This document shows, piece after piece, positions 50,946-62,770 of a stretch of 64,000 nt of DNA. Source of the DNA: Mesaphorura yosii (taxonomy: Eukaryota > Arthropoda > Collembola > Poduromorpha > Tullbergiidae); assembly GCA_009869945.1 (NCBI GenBank), contig WIXG01000005.1:434001-498000 (forward strand). The letters are read 5' to 3'. Made by a program: the position numbers and the translations under genes. Within the stretch, counting starts at the first letter, position 1. Every line of letters begins with the position of its first letter. The notes below the pieces were generated by a model, which was given only the letters and a program-made list of their open reading frames with translations, did no database searches and was not told the origin of the DNA.

Positions 50946-52579
50946 TTAAGGCAAGTTGTTCCAATTGATCGGTGTTTTACCAGCCTTTTTCAGGATCTCA
51001 TTTGCCTTTGAAAAGTGTTTGCATCCTAGAAATCCACGGTGCGCGGAAAGAGGAGACGGATGCACTGCTGTCAGTAAATGATGCTTTCTCTGAAATTGAG
51101 ATAATTTGAAAATACAGACTCTTCGAAAAATAATTTACTCTGATGAACAGCTTGGACCGATGTGACCATCTTATATGCCGCTTTACCTTATCGACGTTTG
51201 CTGCCATTTTCTGTGCATGCGCTCCCCAAAGAAGGAACACAACATTGTCCAAATTCTTTGAAATCCATGAGATTACTGCGTTTGTAATATTTTCCCATCC
51301 CTTGTCCTTGTGGGAGTTGGCTTTTGCAGCCTCAACAGTTAACACAGCATTAAGCAGCAGCACACCTGGAAGCAACAGAAACGATATCGGAATATCACTG
51401 AAACGATCTGAACGTCCTCAAAGTAAAACGGATGTTTTTGCAACTACCTTCTTGCGTCCATCCTTGCAGACAGCCATGTGTAGGAATCACGAAATCTGGA
51501 ATATCCGACTGCAATTCTTTGAAAATATTAACCAAACTTGGCGGAGGCGGTACGCCCTTCTGAACACTGAAGCAGAGGCCGTGAGCTGAAGGCAAGAAGC
51601 TTACAGTTAGCACCAGCATTTCCACATCGAGTTAAACCAATCATTAAACGACCACTCGGGTTCGCCGGGCATTTACCTTGTCTTGGCCCATGATATGGAT
51701 CCTGGCCTGTAAATTGAAGTCTTAGTTAATTTATTTAATCTTCTCATCGGCTCCGGGCGAACGGATACCTACCCAAAATTACGACTTTAATGTCGTCAAT
51801 AGCGCAATGCTTCGTCCATGCCCAAACGTTATCACGCTCGGGGTATATCTTTGTTTGTTTTCTTTCGGCAGTCACGAATTTATCCAACTAGAAATTAAGA
51901 AAGGTAACGGAAACATAAGAATTTTATTGAAGACGGCCGCAATAATGTAAGTCTAATAATTTGGTATTGCTCCACCTACCTTGGCAAAGTAATCTTTCCG
52001 AAATTCTCCCTCAAGAGCCTCGAACCATGATTTGCCCATATTTGGATCCAAAATGTTAAACAACTTCGCAGCTCTAATGAGCTTGGCCCCAAGCTAGAAA
52101 TTAAACAATATCATTTATAATCCAAAATTCAAAAGGTCTTGCATTTGCAACGAACTTACTGCTTTTTCTTTGACCAGCGAAGATTGTTCCGGTGTGAGGA
52201 GTGCATTGCTGCTAATGCTCACGCTTATTGTTGATTCGGAGTTAGTGTCAGGCTCAGCCTCACATTCCTTTATTAAATCAACACTGCGAACAGGAGCTTC
52301 TTCATTTTTACCATTCTGCTTCAAAATCACTTGCTTCTTGAAGTACTGATCCAGGGTTCCGCTTAGCTTCACCTTCTTCTTGACAGGTACTTCGTTTTCG
52401 CCCTCGTTAGGCTCGTATGACTCACTTCCCGTTCGGGACGCTTTACTTTTAGTGGAAGACATTTGCACTGCGCCTGCGCTTTCGGTTAATGTGGCACGGT
52501 GACGTGAATTTGCTGTCAATTTCTGCCTCCGTCCAAAGGGCAAGGACTTTAATGCAAGAGTTGAAAATAACGCACGCAT
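50946..52579 (-). CDS. UNG: Uracil-DNA glycosylase (family 1 UDG)
   Basis: Removes uracil from DNA to start base excision repair, in nucleus and mitochondria. Seven exons: 52160-52579, 51980-52093, 51773-51887, 51677-51706, 51448-51585, 51187-51365, 50946-51089 (379 aa). Active-site motifs: GQDPYHG with catalytic Asp219, [24 protein letters not shown], and HPSPLS with His342 followed by [13 protein letters not shown]. The catalytic core begins near residue 150. The N-terminal ~140 residues are longer than in human UNG2 and start basic and hydrophobic ([18 protein letters not shown]), resembling a mitochondrial presequence. [11 protein letters not shown] segment resembles a PCNA-binding box without its Gln, and [13 protein letters not shown] matches the RPA-binding helix of UNG2. 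One exon is only 30 nt. The start is the first in-frame ATG. An internal Met at the start of MSSTKSKAS could give a nuclear form (inference). Confidence 0.96.
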
Positions 52580-52941
52580 CAATTCGAAAGTCGGTTTCAG
52601 TGACCTTCTTTGTCTTGGATCAACGTAATGGTGGGTTGTTTTGGTTGTGACTTGCGAGCTGTGAATTTAAATAGCGCTCGGAGTTTGTATTGGTGAGCGA
52701 CGGCTTAGATGCGGATGAAACAAAGACAAGGTGCAGCAGCACTCAATACCGGGAGTCTGGAAGAAGAGGCTTGCATTGTCGAACTTCAAGAAAAGACGCT
52801 AATTTTATTTTACTTGCATATCATTTGAATTTTGGAATCCATTTCTGACGCCTCAAACAAACAGGCTTAACGCTAAACAGCTGCTGGCATTTATTTGGCT
52901 CAATTTGTGATTTGAAAAAAAGTGGACAGACAAGAAACTCG
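52580..52941 (-). other. Short gap between beta-mannosidase 3' end and UNG start
   Basis: Same-strand genes 362 bp apart. This holds the beta-mannosidase 3' UTR (AATAAA at 52890-52895, minus strand, about 47 bp past the stop) and the UNG promoter. No further feature seen. Confidence 0.6.
52890..52895 (-). terminator. Poly(A) signal of beta-mannosidase
   Basis: AATAAA on the minus strand, about 47 bp past the stop codon at 52942-52944. The spacing fits a short 3' UTR. Confidence 0.5.
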
Positions 52942-55900
52942 TTAAAGGTTTTCATCAATAAACTTTGCCACGTCGTACAAGGACATTATTTCCAGTTGCT
53001 GCTGAAATTGTGGCACAGATAGTGGATTTTTGTATTGGGAGTACGTAATTGTTTTGGAAGGAGTAGTCAAAATGAACCCATTTTCAGAGAACCAGCCAGA
53101 AGTGTGAGTCGGCAAGTTGAGGAATACGAACGGAGCGATGGCCTCGGTGTTGAGTGTAAATTCAATCGTATTTTTTCCATCAGGAATTAGCCGGATATTT
53201 GAAACCTGCATTGAGAGGAGAGTATGCCACAAGAGATTCTGATCAATTTTACTGAAAATCTTTAGATCGTACCTGAAGGTTTGGGTTAACCAAATAGGAT
53301 GTTTCCTTCGGATAGTTGAGGAACAGAAAATTATCTGGTACTCCGTCCATAGTCATGTACACAAAGCACGCAGTTTCCCTTTGGTCACAAAAATTGTCAA
53401 CAGAAGTTTTGCTGATGCGGTAGACTTCTCTGGATGTCAAATTTTCCTGTGACACAAACATTTTAGTGATACGTGTCGACTTCCGCATGCACAAGGTCAA
53501 CTAACCGCTGTGACGGTAATTGTTTCAGATAATCCAGCACTCATGTCATTGAGTTTGAATAGTTGCACGTTCAATGAGCCGGAGAATGAAGTGTAGGAAT
53601 CTGAAATTAGTTCCACAATTACGTTGCCCGACCCATCATCAGCGACATATGCCGAAGGCAGAACCGGTGCCAAGAAGTTCTTCGCGTAGTAGTGCAGCAT
53701 TTTCCAGCGGCCATCAATTTCTATGTAAAAGGACAATCTTAAGCTAGCGTAAAGCATGTCATGAGTACCACTCTGTTAAGTGTGAGCCATGAGCTTACGG
53801 ACGGAGGCCCAACTAGCGCCTGGCCAGATGTCATTTAATTGCCAGTACAGGGCCCCCATGTTATGGCCGTATCCAGTGGAATAATCCAACTTATCGGAAA
53901 GACGGCGGTATGATCTGTGGCAGCAAATAAAAACGTCAGTTCGCCATTCCCAACTGTTCTAGCCTTTCTACTTACTCTGCTTGAGACTTTTGCGCGACCG
54001 ATTGTTCAATTTGGTTCAAGTAAAGCATATATGGAAAGAATTCTGACGTATTGAAATTCACTGGCAGTGGCAAATGCATTCCGATTAAGTGGGGTATTTC
54101 ATCTTGGCCGTGTGGATGGTGTTGTCGATGAAACATCATATTGGAAAACCAATGCTTATCTTGCTGGTCGTAAACTGTGTCTAAAAGGTCCAAGGCCGGA
54201 AATGATTGATATCCAAATTCAGACGCGTAACGTGTTTTGCGGAATATGGTCCAGTTCCAACTGTCACTCATATAATCGTACGGATGTGCTGCAAAGGGAC
54301 ATAATTAAGATGAAGAATTAAGATGCTAGTGAACTTCAGTCATTGACTGTGGCTATGATTTTTGATGTCGATTTCTACTAACTGTCTCCGTATTTCCAGT
54401 CTCCCGGCCACTGCGCAATCCAGCCTTCTTCTTCTGATTTGATGCCGTTGGTTGGTGAACTTGGTAAGCATTTCCGTGATGGGTCAAGCTCCAGTGTCGT
54501 ATTCATTATAGTGTCGATGTAGAGTTTAATGTAATCTCTCTTGTAGGATTCGAATATAGTCTCATTATAACCAGTCCCGTACCAATTATCTCGCAATGCC
54601 CCTTCGTTTTCATTGTTTGTCGCCTGAAATGATCACGCCCAACGGCCCAACGTATTAGAAATGAAGATCCACACAAGACGATGTGGAATGTGGAGCAACT
54701 TACCCATACGGCCAAACAAGCATGGTGTTGCAATCGCTTAACCTGCGTCTCCACTTCCTTCTTTACCGTGGCCAAGAAGTCGGGATTGGCCGGGTACATG
54801 GCACATGCAAACATAAAGTCTTGCCAAATGAGAATTCCAAGTTCGTCGGCTCTCTAGGGTCATAAAACGTCAATTAACATCAGCAGAACGTGTTGCAAAC
54901 TGGAGCTGAAATGTATAACTCACGTCATAGAAGTAATTTTTGTAGTAAGTTCCACCGCCCCAAATTCGAAGAACATTGGTATGAGTTTCCTTTGCAGAAA
55001 GAAGCAACCAATCTGTCATTTCCTCCGTCTCTTCCTCCGGTAAAACATGCATTGGAATTGTATTTGAGCCCTTGCTATAAATTTGCCTTCCATTTACGCG
55101 CAAGAAGAATTCACGCCCTAATAGAAATGAAATTAGCATGCATAACTTGACTATTTCATATTTCCAATCTGATCAAGATACTCACCCAAGTCTTCCTCAT
55201 TCTCGTCAACAAAGTCTTCCACCAACTCAATGGTCCTGAATCCAACGCGTATCCGTTTGGTGCTCGATTCATCGCCATCATCCGAAATGTAAATCACATC
55301 GTACTCATACAATGGTTGTTCGCCGTGACCGTTGGGCCACCACAATTTCACAGTATTTCCCTAAAATCATCAAGCTTTAAGGTTGCAATTTGGCTATTTC
55401 TATAGTGCATGTGTGCTTCAATTTATGCCCAACCGGAACAGTAATATTGACAGGAAACCCGTCAACGTCATTGGGCACAACAGGTACAGTGACATAGTTG
55501 CCAGAATCGAGAGACAGAAGTGTGAGAGTACCACTCGCCGACCCTGTCGAGCTAAAATACACTCGCGCCTGCAACTCCCATGTTGTCGATGCTGTCTCAT
55601 CTGGAATTGCCGGAGTTGGTGTGTTGAAAATCATTACATCACGAATGACTGCGCGGTCAATTCCTTGCAGATAAGTATCCAACCTTAGAAATAGAAATGG
55701 CTTTTGAATCGGAGCATTATAAGTGCCCAACTGCATCATAAGTTTCATAAGTAAGCTTCCGAACACATAACACAAGTGTCATACCAAATTCCAGAGGACG
55801 GATATGAAGGACCCCAATCCCAACTGAAACTGGCTGCAAATTTAAAGAAGAGACCAATAAAGTTTGCCGGCCGTGTGTTGAGAGGAGTCATGTAAATGCA

Positions 55901-56813
55901 GCTGTAAATTACCTTGCACCTTTCTTATCATTTGTGCCATGTTCTCTCCTTGGTATTCGGGAACCAAAGAAAGTGGTAATACCGGATAGCCATATTCAGT
56001 GATGTGCTTTTCTTGTTCCTCTTGCACGTATAAGACTGGTGATTTGAAGGCAAATCTTATTTGATTGCTTCCGGACTAAAATCAAAAACAACGGGACGAA
56101 GGATGAAAGGATACACGCTGAAGAGGCCCACATTTGAATTACGATGGCTCCTCCTGGACCTAGACTACTTACTACTTACATTCAAAAAGCTCTTGACATT
56201 CCATTCATATCTCACAAACATATTGTCGCTGTCAGCCACCTTTTGGTTGTTGATGTACACAGCTGACACCGTGTCAAGCCCTTCACACACAAGGCGCACT
56301 TCTGCCTTATTAAGAAGGTCGCTTCCAACTGTAATTCATGCCAATAATACTCGTTAGATTTTGTTCAACAATTTACGACAAAGGACAGGATTTGCAAGGG
56401 CTTACCATTGAAGTTCCGCGTGAAATTCCAGTCTGTGCGACCAACCCATCTCATCTCCAGGTCGTTGTAATGGGAATAAATTGGAGTTGGAGAGAACCCG
56501 GCGACATCGAGATCGGTGAAGATCCCACCAGGGACGTTTGCTGGCACTCGAATGACTGCAGTGGAAGGACACACGCTTTAGCTTTTAGTAATAGTTAGCA
56601 AAGTTAGCACACAGCATCACTTCACTTACCAATGTTGGTTCCATTTCGTCCTTCTGCGAACCAAACACCTTCACTCCGTGGTGCGCCAAGATTGAAGAGG
56701 ACCGAACCCGTGTTATCCATTCTGTAGCTACTAAACTTGCCCCCATGTGTCCCTGGGCTGTTGGCAAATATCTCAAACAGGAGATAGAGTACGAACTTCC
56801 ACGTGGTACTCAT
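52942..56813 (-). CDS. MANBA: Beta-mannosidase (glycoside hydrolase family 2), lysosomal
   Basis: Cleaves terminal beta-mannose from N-glycan breakdown products in lysosomes. Fifteen exons: 56630-56813, 56406-56555, 56180-56328, 55913-56075, 55785-55833, 55434-55683, 55186-55360, 54924-55117, 54704-54853, 54383-54623, 53976-54288, 53799-53914, 53506-53720, 53273-53446, 52942-53205 (928 aa; family about 880). A signal peptide ([13 protein letters not shown]) begins at the ATG. The order is the GH2 sugar-binding jelly roll ([37 protein letters not shown]), an Ig-like domain, WWPNGHG, and the TIM barrel with [15 protein letters not shown]. The acid/base Glu is near 493 in NNENEG, and the nucleophile Glu is near 592 in [22 protein letters not shown] and [18 protein letters not shown] follow. 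The usual WSGNNE reads WATNNE. Exon 55434-55683 uses an unusual GTTGGG donor, chosen because it keeps frame and family spacing. Confidence 0.96.
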
Positions 56814-56956
56814 CTTAAGACACTTGACCAGAAGAAAGTTTTTGCTCTTTTCGAGATTTTAGGTTTTGCTGCGGCTACGCTGATGCAGAACAAGTTGACC
56901 TGCCCTGAGGTACAGTTCGATGTGAAGTAATGGCTTTCTAGCATGAGCCACGGTAT

Positions 56957-57262
56957 TTATTTGACCTCTTCTCGCCTCCGCTTTTGAAGATGTGTTGTTA
57001 CAAGCTCAGTACAAAACTGATATGTCAAAGCTGAGCCTGGCCTGATAATCTGCAGCTGGGTTGTTGACATACTCTTGAAATCGAGCTTCCTAATTGTAAA
57101 CACTTCAGCGAGCTCGGCCTCGTAAATTATTCGGAGTGGCAATGGCAGGGCACTCAAACGGCTGAAGCGGCAGGTGGTTGTGGGCTTATGGAATTGGTTC
57201 AGTCTTTTATGCCAGTTAGAGCCTGGTCTCAAATGCTTAACATTCAATGTTGTAAAAACCAT
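56957..57262 (-). CDS. Small single-exon open frame, function unknown
   Basis: An ATG-started frame of 101 codons, 143 bp upstream of the beta-mannosidase start on the same strand and 512 bp from the divergent condensin gene. The peptide is basic at both ends (KRLNQFHKP near the start, HLQKRRREEVK at the end), with a hydrophobic-polar middle (LPLPLRIIYEAELAEVF). It has no signal peptide or membrane segment. I do not recognise it. Size, basic character and position would suit a small mitochondrial or ribosomal protein, but that is a guess. It could also be an upstream exon or chance frame. Confidence 0.4.
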   Translation of the reverse strand: MVFTTLNVKHLRPGSNWHKRLNQFHKPTTTCRFSRLSALPLPLRIIYEAELAEVFTIRKLDFKSMSTTQLQIIRPGSALTYQFCTELVTTHLQKRRREEVK

Positions 57263-57774
57263 TGTATTGATCGCACAAACACTTTAATCCAATTCCAGTA
57301 AAGATGGATTTGCTCAGTTCATGAGACTGATGCGAGTAGAACAAAGGTCTCTCAAAAGTCGGTTGAGCCAACTGCGAGCATCCTTGCCTGGGATTTCATT
57401 CGTTGTTTTCTGCCAAGCTTAGCCCTGAATCAGCCGTTCACTTTTTCGTCCTTTTGTGCGGTAATCGGTATTTGGCATTTGTAAACATCTTCGTGTCATC
57501 TATTGTGTAGTGTGTTCGACACCTAATAAAATTGAACGATATTAACTTGATCGTAATTAGGAGTTAGGTTTTGTTGCATACACATTTCAGGATTGTCCAA
57601 TCAATTCCGTTACAAGTGGCAAGCACGGTGCCGGTGTACGGACTGTCGAGGTTTGACTCAATCGACGTATTCACAATTTAATATATTTGATCTTTGTTTA
57701 TGCTTTTCATGCTTATTCCATTATTTATCCAGGTCAGAATTCGTTTCGACTCAAGAAGCCGAAGTGAAAGTAAA
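57263..57774. promoter_or_regulatory. Divergent region upstream of condensin G
   Basis: Lies between the small minus-strand frame and the condensin start. A TTTATCCAG acceptor at 57732-57733, followed by exon sequence 57734-57774 without an ATG, suggests a non-coding 5' exon further left. No TATA-like or other known site is clear. Confidence 0.45.
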
Positions 57775-60700
57775 ATGCCAAGGCCTAACCCCAAAACGGA
57801 CAACATGCCTTCGTCTTCAGTGTCTTCAATTCGTGGACCATTGAAAGAGCAATCAAATGTAGAAGCAGCTTCGTCTAGAGATCCGAACAACAAGACCATC
57901 GTGTTGGAATTCTTGTCTACTAAGCTCAATGAATCTCAGTACACATCACGATCTCATAAGCAGCTCTTACACGAGATGAAACTCTTTTACTACAAAGAAG
58001 TCAGTCAAAAGGTAATGTAAGGGTCACGAGTATATACTTGCTTGCAGTACGTAATTTTACGAATTTACATTGTAGAACGCTTTGGCCCATCAAAAATTTT
58101 GCGCTTCCATTTTGTGGAGAATCATGCTGGTTCCATTCATGCATGACCGGAGCAAAAATGTTGACAGGATAATCAAGTTCTTTACCAAGTTCGTGCTTTC
58201 CACTGGCACTGTCGAAGACTTGGAAGAATATAAATATCCCTTGAAAAATTTGCCCCCACTGTATTGTCATGTACTCGAATTTCTTAAACAGGTGAGAATT
58301 CTAGTCTCGGTTCTTGAGCACAAAAGAACCTGAATGCTCAGTGCTCGGTGTCCTTGAACTACCTGCTCTTCCCTCTTATGTTAGTGTCATGGCGAGATTC
58401 GTTATAACGTTCGTATGAGAATGATGGAACTCGTGAAGAATACTTTGGAAAGGTTCTCCGAAGCAGTTAATCCAGATTCTCCACTTTTCAACTTAGTCCT
58501 GGATATTCTCTACGAACGCGTAAAAGTAAGTTCAAGAATGGATGCAGACTGTAGAGAGAGATGTCTCAATTTCAATCCTGGGTAACTATTCTTTGTGATA
58601 TCCTGTGCTTAGGACAAGATGGGCAGCGTGCGTACTATCGCTATTCAGTGCATGAAATATTTTCGCCACCACCTAGCTATTCGTAAAGGTAATAACTTGG
58701 AATGCTGATGATCGGTTCCTTCTTACCTAAGCTACATCTTTTAACTTTTAATTTTGTCTTTTTCCAGTGCTACTGGAACATGGTCAGATGGATCCAAATA
58801 TAGAGGTTCGTAGGCAAGCCATTATCGTGCTGGGAGAGAGTCACAGTAATAAGACAAAATTGGGCCACATTTGTTCACGGATATTTGATACTTCCGAAAA
58901 TGTAAGAGTGGAAGCTTTCATTGCCTTGTCCAAGATACCTCTAAGCAAAATTCCGAGTAAAGATGAGCGTGAAAAACTAGTATACTGGGGATTATCACAA
59001 CCTTCTTGTGAGTTGACTCATTATTTCCAAGCAATGTAAACATAAATCTGGTTGTCTATAACACTTCTTTAACTCTTGCAGTAAGAGTCCAGAATACAGT
59101 GAAGAAATATTTGCTTCCGTCGTGGTACCAAAGTTGCAACAAAAATGTTGTACATCTTCTAAAGAAAATCAATCCACACGGCAGGAATCAAGTTGCTCGC
59201 GTGATCATTAACGGACTTTTCAGGCAAGTGGCAAGTTTAGTACTCGAGTAGCATACCGGTACTCCAAGTTTCAACAACTCAAACTCAGTCTTCCATCCTC
59301 GGCCAAATATATACGTTTTGTTATGCAGGAACGACGATGACCTAACTGGACAGGAAGTCGACAGAAGTTTTTTGAATGCAGAAAACATAATCCCTCTTCA
59401 TGAGTTAACTTCCACAAATAGCCAGATTTGGTACTTGCTATGTGAGGCCTTCCAAGAGAGCCCGGATAATTCAGCAAAGGTGGTTCCCAATCTTGGGGCT
59501 TTATGCAAGCTCATGAAAGAGTAAGATCACGTTTGTTCAAATCACCATTGAAAAGCTGAAGCAAGTTTCAGCATTTGATGAGCTGTGACTTCGTTAGATT
59601 ACTACAAGCAATTCGAGGCAGCGATGAGCCGGAGGAGCAAACGACAGAGATGCCACCGCTCAGTGCGTGCTTGTTCCAATTATTGCGAATAGCCAAGATA
59701 GTGCCTGATGAAGAAGGTTCAAGGTTAGCCACCGCAAGACTTCAATCTAACAAACTAACCAATACAAACTTCGGGAATACTCAAATATCGATCTGATTTT
59801 CAGACAGGAGTTAGTAAAAATCATGAAGCACATATTGGGAGAACCAAAGATTCGATTCTGCGTTGTGATTTTTGAGGCAATACGTCTACTGTTTCTAAAA
59901 GAGTCGAAGCGGGAAGAAACTGAACAAGTTATTGAAACTACATTAAGAAGCATATTTGAAATGGCAGAGATGTCACAAGAATCAAGGCTGTTAGATGGTT
60001 AGATATATATTAAGACTAGTTAAAACTTAAAACGTTCATTAAGTAAATCTATACAGAAAACGATTTCTTCTCAGGGTCGCCTCGGGTGATACCAAATGCA
60101 ATGAGTAGGCGAATGTCTATTTTAAATTCCAACTTAAACCACACTTCAACTAAAGGTGACGTAGGCTCACCGTCAGTCGGTAGGGATTCGTCAATGAGAG
60201 AACTGAAGGAAGAGGTACAGTTAGAATTTAAACTTGACATTCATTCTATTCAAACACAAATGTTTTTCTGTTCTCCTTCAGCTGGCCAGTGTACGACTTC
60301 AGAGGCACAAACTAATTTCATGGAAGGAATTGGTACAGAAGGAACTACGAGTGAATGAGGATGGTGTAAACGAAGAACTCGTCGAAGCTGAGGAACAACT
60401 GGCAGCTGTACAAAGTAGAGAGGAGGAATTGAAGAACTTACTAGATTCGAAGGCCACCGCAAAGCTATTGACAGAGAATCCCCGATCTCCAGAAATAAGT
60501 CGCCAAGATGTTAACCAGAATTACAACTTAGTGGGTTCACCTCCCGTTCAGAAGCGCGAGGAGCTCTGTGCACCATTTTTGGTCGATGAAGCTGACGTCG
60601 AAGATAATGATGATGGCAGCGCGGCGAGTCCTCGAAGCTTAACTGATTCTAATATATTGAGAGGCCTTATAATTTTAACTGGCTACTTAAGGTGTGGCGG

Positions 60701-62413
60701 ACGCATCACAAAATATATTAAAGACGAATACAACCATTTCCTTCTGTACTATTTACATGTAAGGCGCTCTGAGAGCATTCAACTCAAATGAGACCTTGTT
60801 TCTTATTCGTTTTCTGGAGATTTAATCCTTATTGCTTCCGTAGATGGAAGACTTCTTAATCCGCAAGTACGTCATATACGTGAACTGCTTCATTGGATTG
60901 AGTGACAGATCATCCAAACTAGAACTCCGTCAGTCTTTGAACGTCTGTTTAGCAGTAAGTTTATCTATTTCATGATGATGATACGACTTTAATTCTGTCG
61001 TCTTTTCGACACAATTCCACAGGCTCTCCGGCGGGATCCTCATGAATGTATTCGTCACGCCGCATGTACGATTCCAATGTTCTATCTTCCTACTTCATGT
61101 TAATATTTCAGCTTACTGATGGTAAATATTTATCTTTTCAGTCAAGTGCGTTGTCGACCTTTCCACTCATCACAGTGCCGAGCATTTTCTGCCTGACCAA
61201 GAAGAAGTCGACATTTACGGTATGTGGAGGCTGTCGCCTGCAGTTGAGTAATTTTGGGCTCAATGTGCTGATAATTACATATTGCTCCCGTCTTAAAGAC
61301 ATGGAGCCACCGTTGAATAGTCCTGATGCTACCGCGGAAGAAATTACGGATTCATTCCTGACGACACTCTCCACAGCCTTCCTGGAAAGGCAACCCGTAA
61401 GAGAAGTTGAAGGCCCCTTCAATAATTTCGTATAATTTCAATGTTTGTTTCGCCTTTTGTTTAACAGAATCAGTATGATCAGACTCTCAAAGTGAAAGCC
61501 TACGTGAAATTGTTTCTCGCTAATCGCTTGACAAATCAACGAGTGCTCGAAGAGTTGTTATCGATTTACGCGGACCCGACAGGTTTGTATGGAAAGAAGT
61601 GGCCGCCTTGTGCCTTCGACCTAATGTTGTACGAGAAGTTGACTTAATACGTTTGCGTTTTTAAGGAGGAACAATAAACGCCTCATGTATCGGATGTTTT
61701 GTGCCCCTCTATCTCAGCCAAAGTTTAGAGAATGGAATCAAGATTATTAGCGCATTCATCACTTGGTTAGTTTTCAAATTTTCACACTTGTGCAGCCCTT
61801 CTTTAATATACTAAAGCTGATTTATGTTACTCAAGCTTGCATGAACTTTATTCTGCTCGAGATGACTCAGCTGAACGATTCGAGCATGTCGACCCCAGCT
61901 GTTTCATTAACTTTATAATTGAAAATACGAGTTCAGAAGTACTGCAATCAGTAGAAAAGAGCGAGGTAAGGCATCTGTCAACTTGATTTTCTTCTTGAAC
62001 TGCAACTTGTTTGATCATATTTTCCAACATGACAAGACACTACACGAAATTTTGGCTGTGGAAATACTTCGTGAAATCAGAAGAGACGTCAGTCGAAGTT
62101 ACAATATCGAAATGAGCAAGATACTCAAGAATCTCAACATTGTGACCCAAGAACGAGCTAACCAAATTAGAGTTCTTATCGACGAAATATTGGAGTCGAT
62201 ACTTCATATACCTCATTTTGTAAGCGATATCACTAAAATGTTTAAGGCTGGAAACCTGATTAGATAATTTATTGACAGACTGAAGTCTCACGCCTGAAAA
62301 CTCTCTTAAGAAAGTATTCCAAGAAGTTGGACGAAAAGTTTCAGCACGAGAGGTTGGATGCGCCTGGTCCGGACAGATCTGGTGCAGATGAACCTGAACC
62401 CATGGAATTTTAA
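57775..62413 (+). CDS. NCAPG: Condensin complex subunit G (CAP-G / NCAPG)
   Basis: HEAT-repeat subunit of condensin I, which compacts mitotic chromosomes and binds DNA with the kleisin CAP-H. Twenty coding exons: 57775-58011, 58076-58291, 58385-58525, 58613-58688, 58768-59007, 59082-59223, 59329-59520, 59583-59723, 59804-59997, 60075-60214, 60282-60758, 60844-60954, 61023-61065, 61142-61219, 61299-61396, 61468-61582, 61666-61765, 61836-61965, 62037-62219, 62279-62413 (1062 aa; human 1015). Evidence: consecutive alpha-helical repeats with KMGSVRTIAIQCMKYFR, NIEVRRQAIIVLG and DTSENVRVEAFIALSKI, an acidic mid-protein linker (DEADVEDNDDGS), and C-terminal HEAT repeats with FKCVVDLSTHHS and GCFVPLYL. 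The intron after 59223 appears to start with GC (GCAAGT) rather than GT. The acceptor at 59583 (ATGAG) is weak but keeps frame. All other introns are short GT-AG. Confidence 0.9.
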
Positions 62414-62770
62414 GTTAAAGCGGAAAAAGTTGTCTACTCACTTGTAGGGCGAATTTAGGTTCGCCCTGCTCACTCATTCAATGAAAATGTTTAGTGCATG
62501 TTAGAGGTCGTCAGTTATCTTTGCATAAAATTGGTTATCTTAAGCTTAATTAAATTTGCGTGATATCACGTTCTCATATTAAATGGCACACCGTCTACGG
62601 TACGCCCTCTCAAATCCTTCGTGTAGTCTATTGTTCACTGCGCTCACTCCATGCCATCAGACTCATTGGAGTCCGTGGCCTCTCGCTCTGGCCTGGAATT
62701 AAGATTCGGGATTAGTTGCTTTCATTCCTCAAGTTGATTCACATCAATTTATTGCTCTTAGCCGGGCACG
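62414..62770. other. Intergenic gap between condensin G and the protease homolog
   Basis: Holds the condensin 3' UTR (an ATTAAA variant occurs at about 62579) and the promoter of the next gene. Nothing else recognised. Confidence 0.5.
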
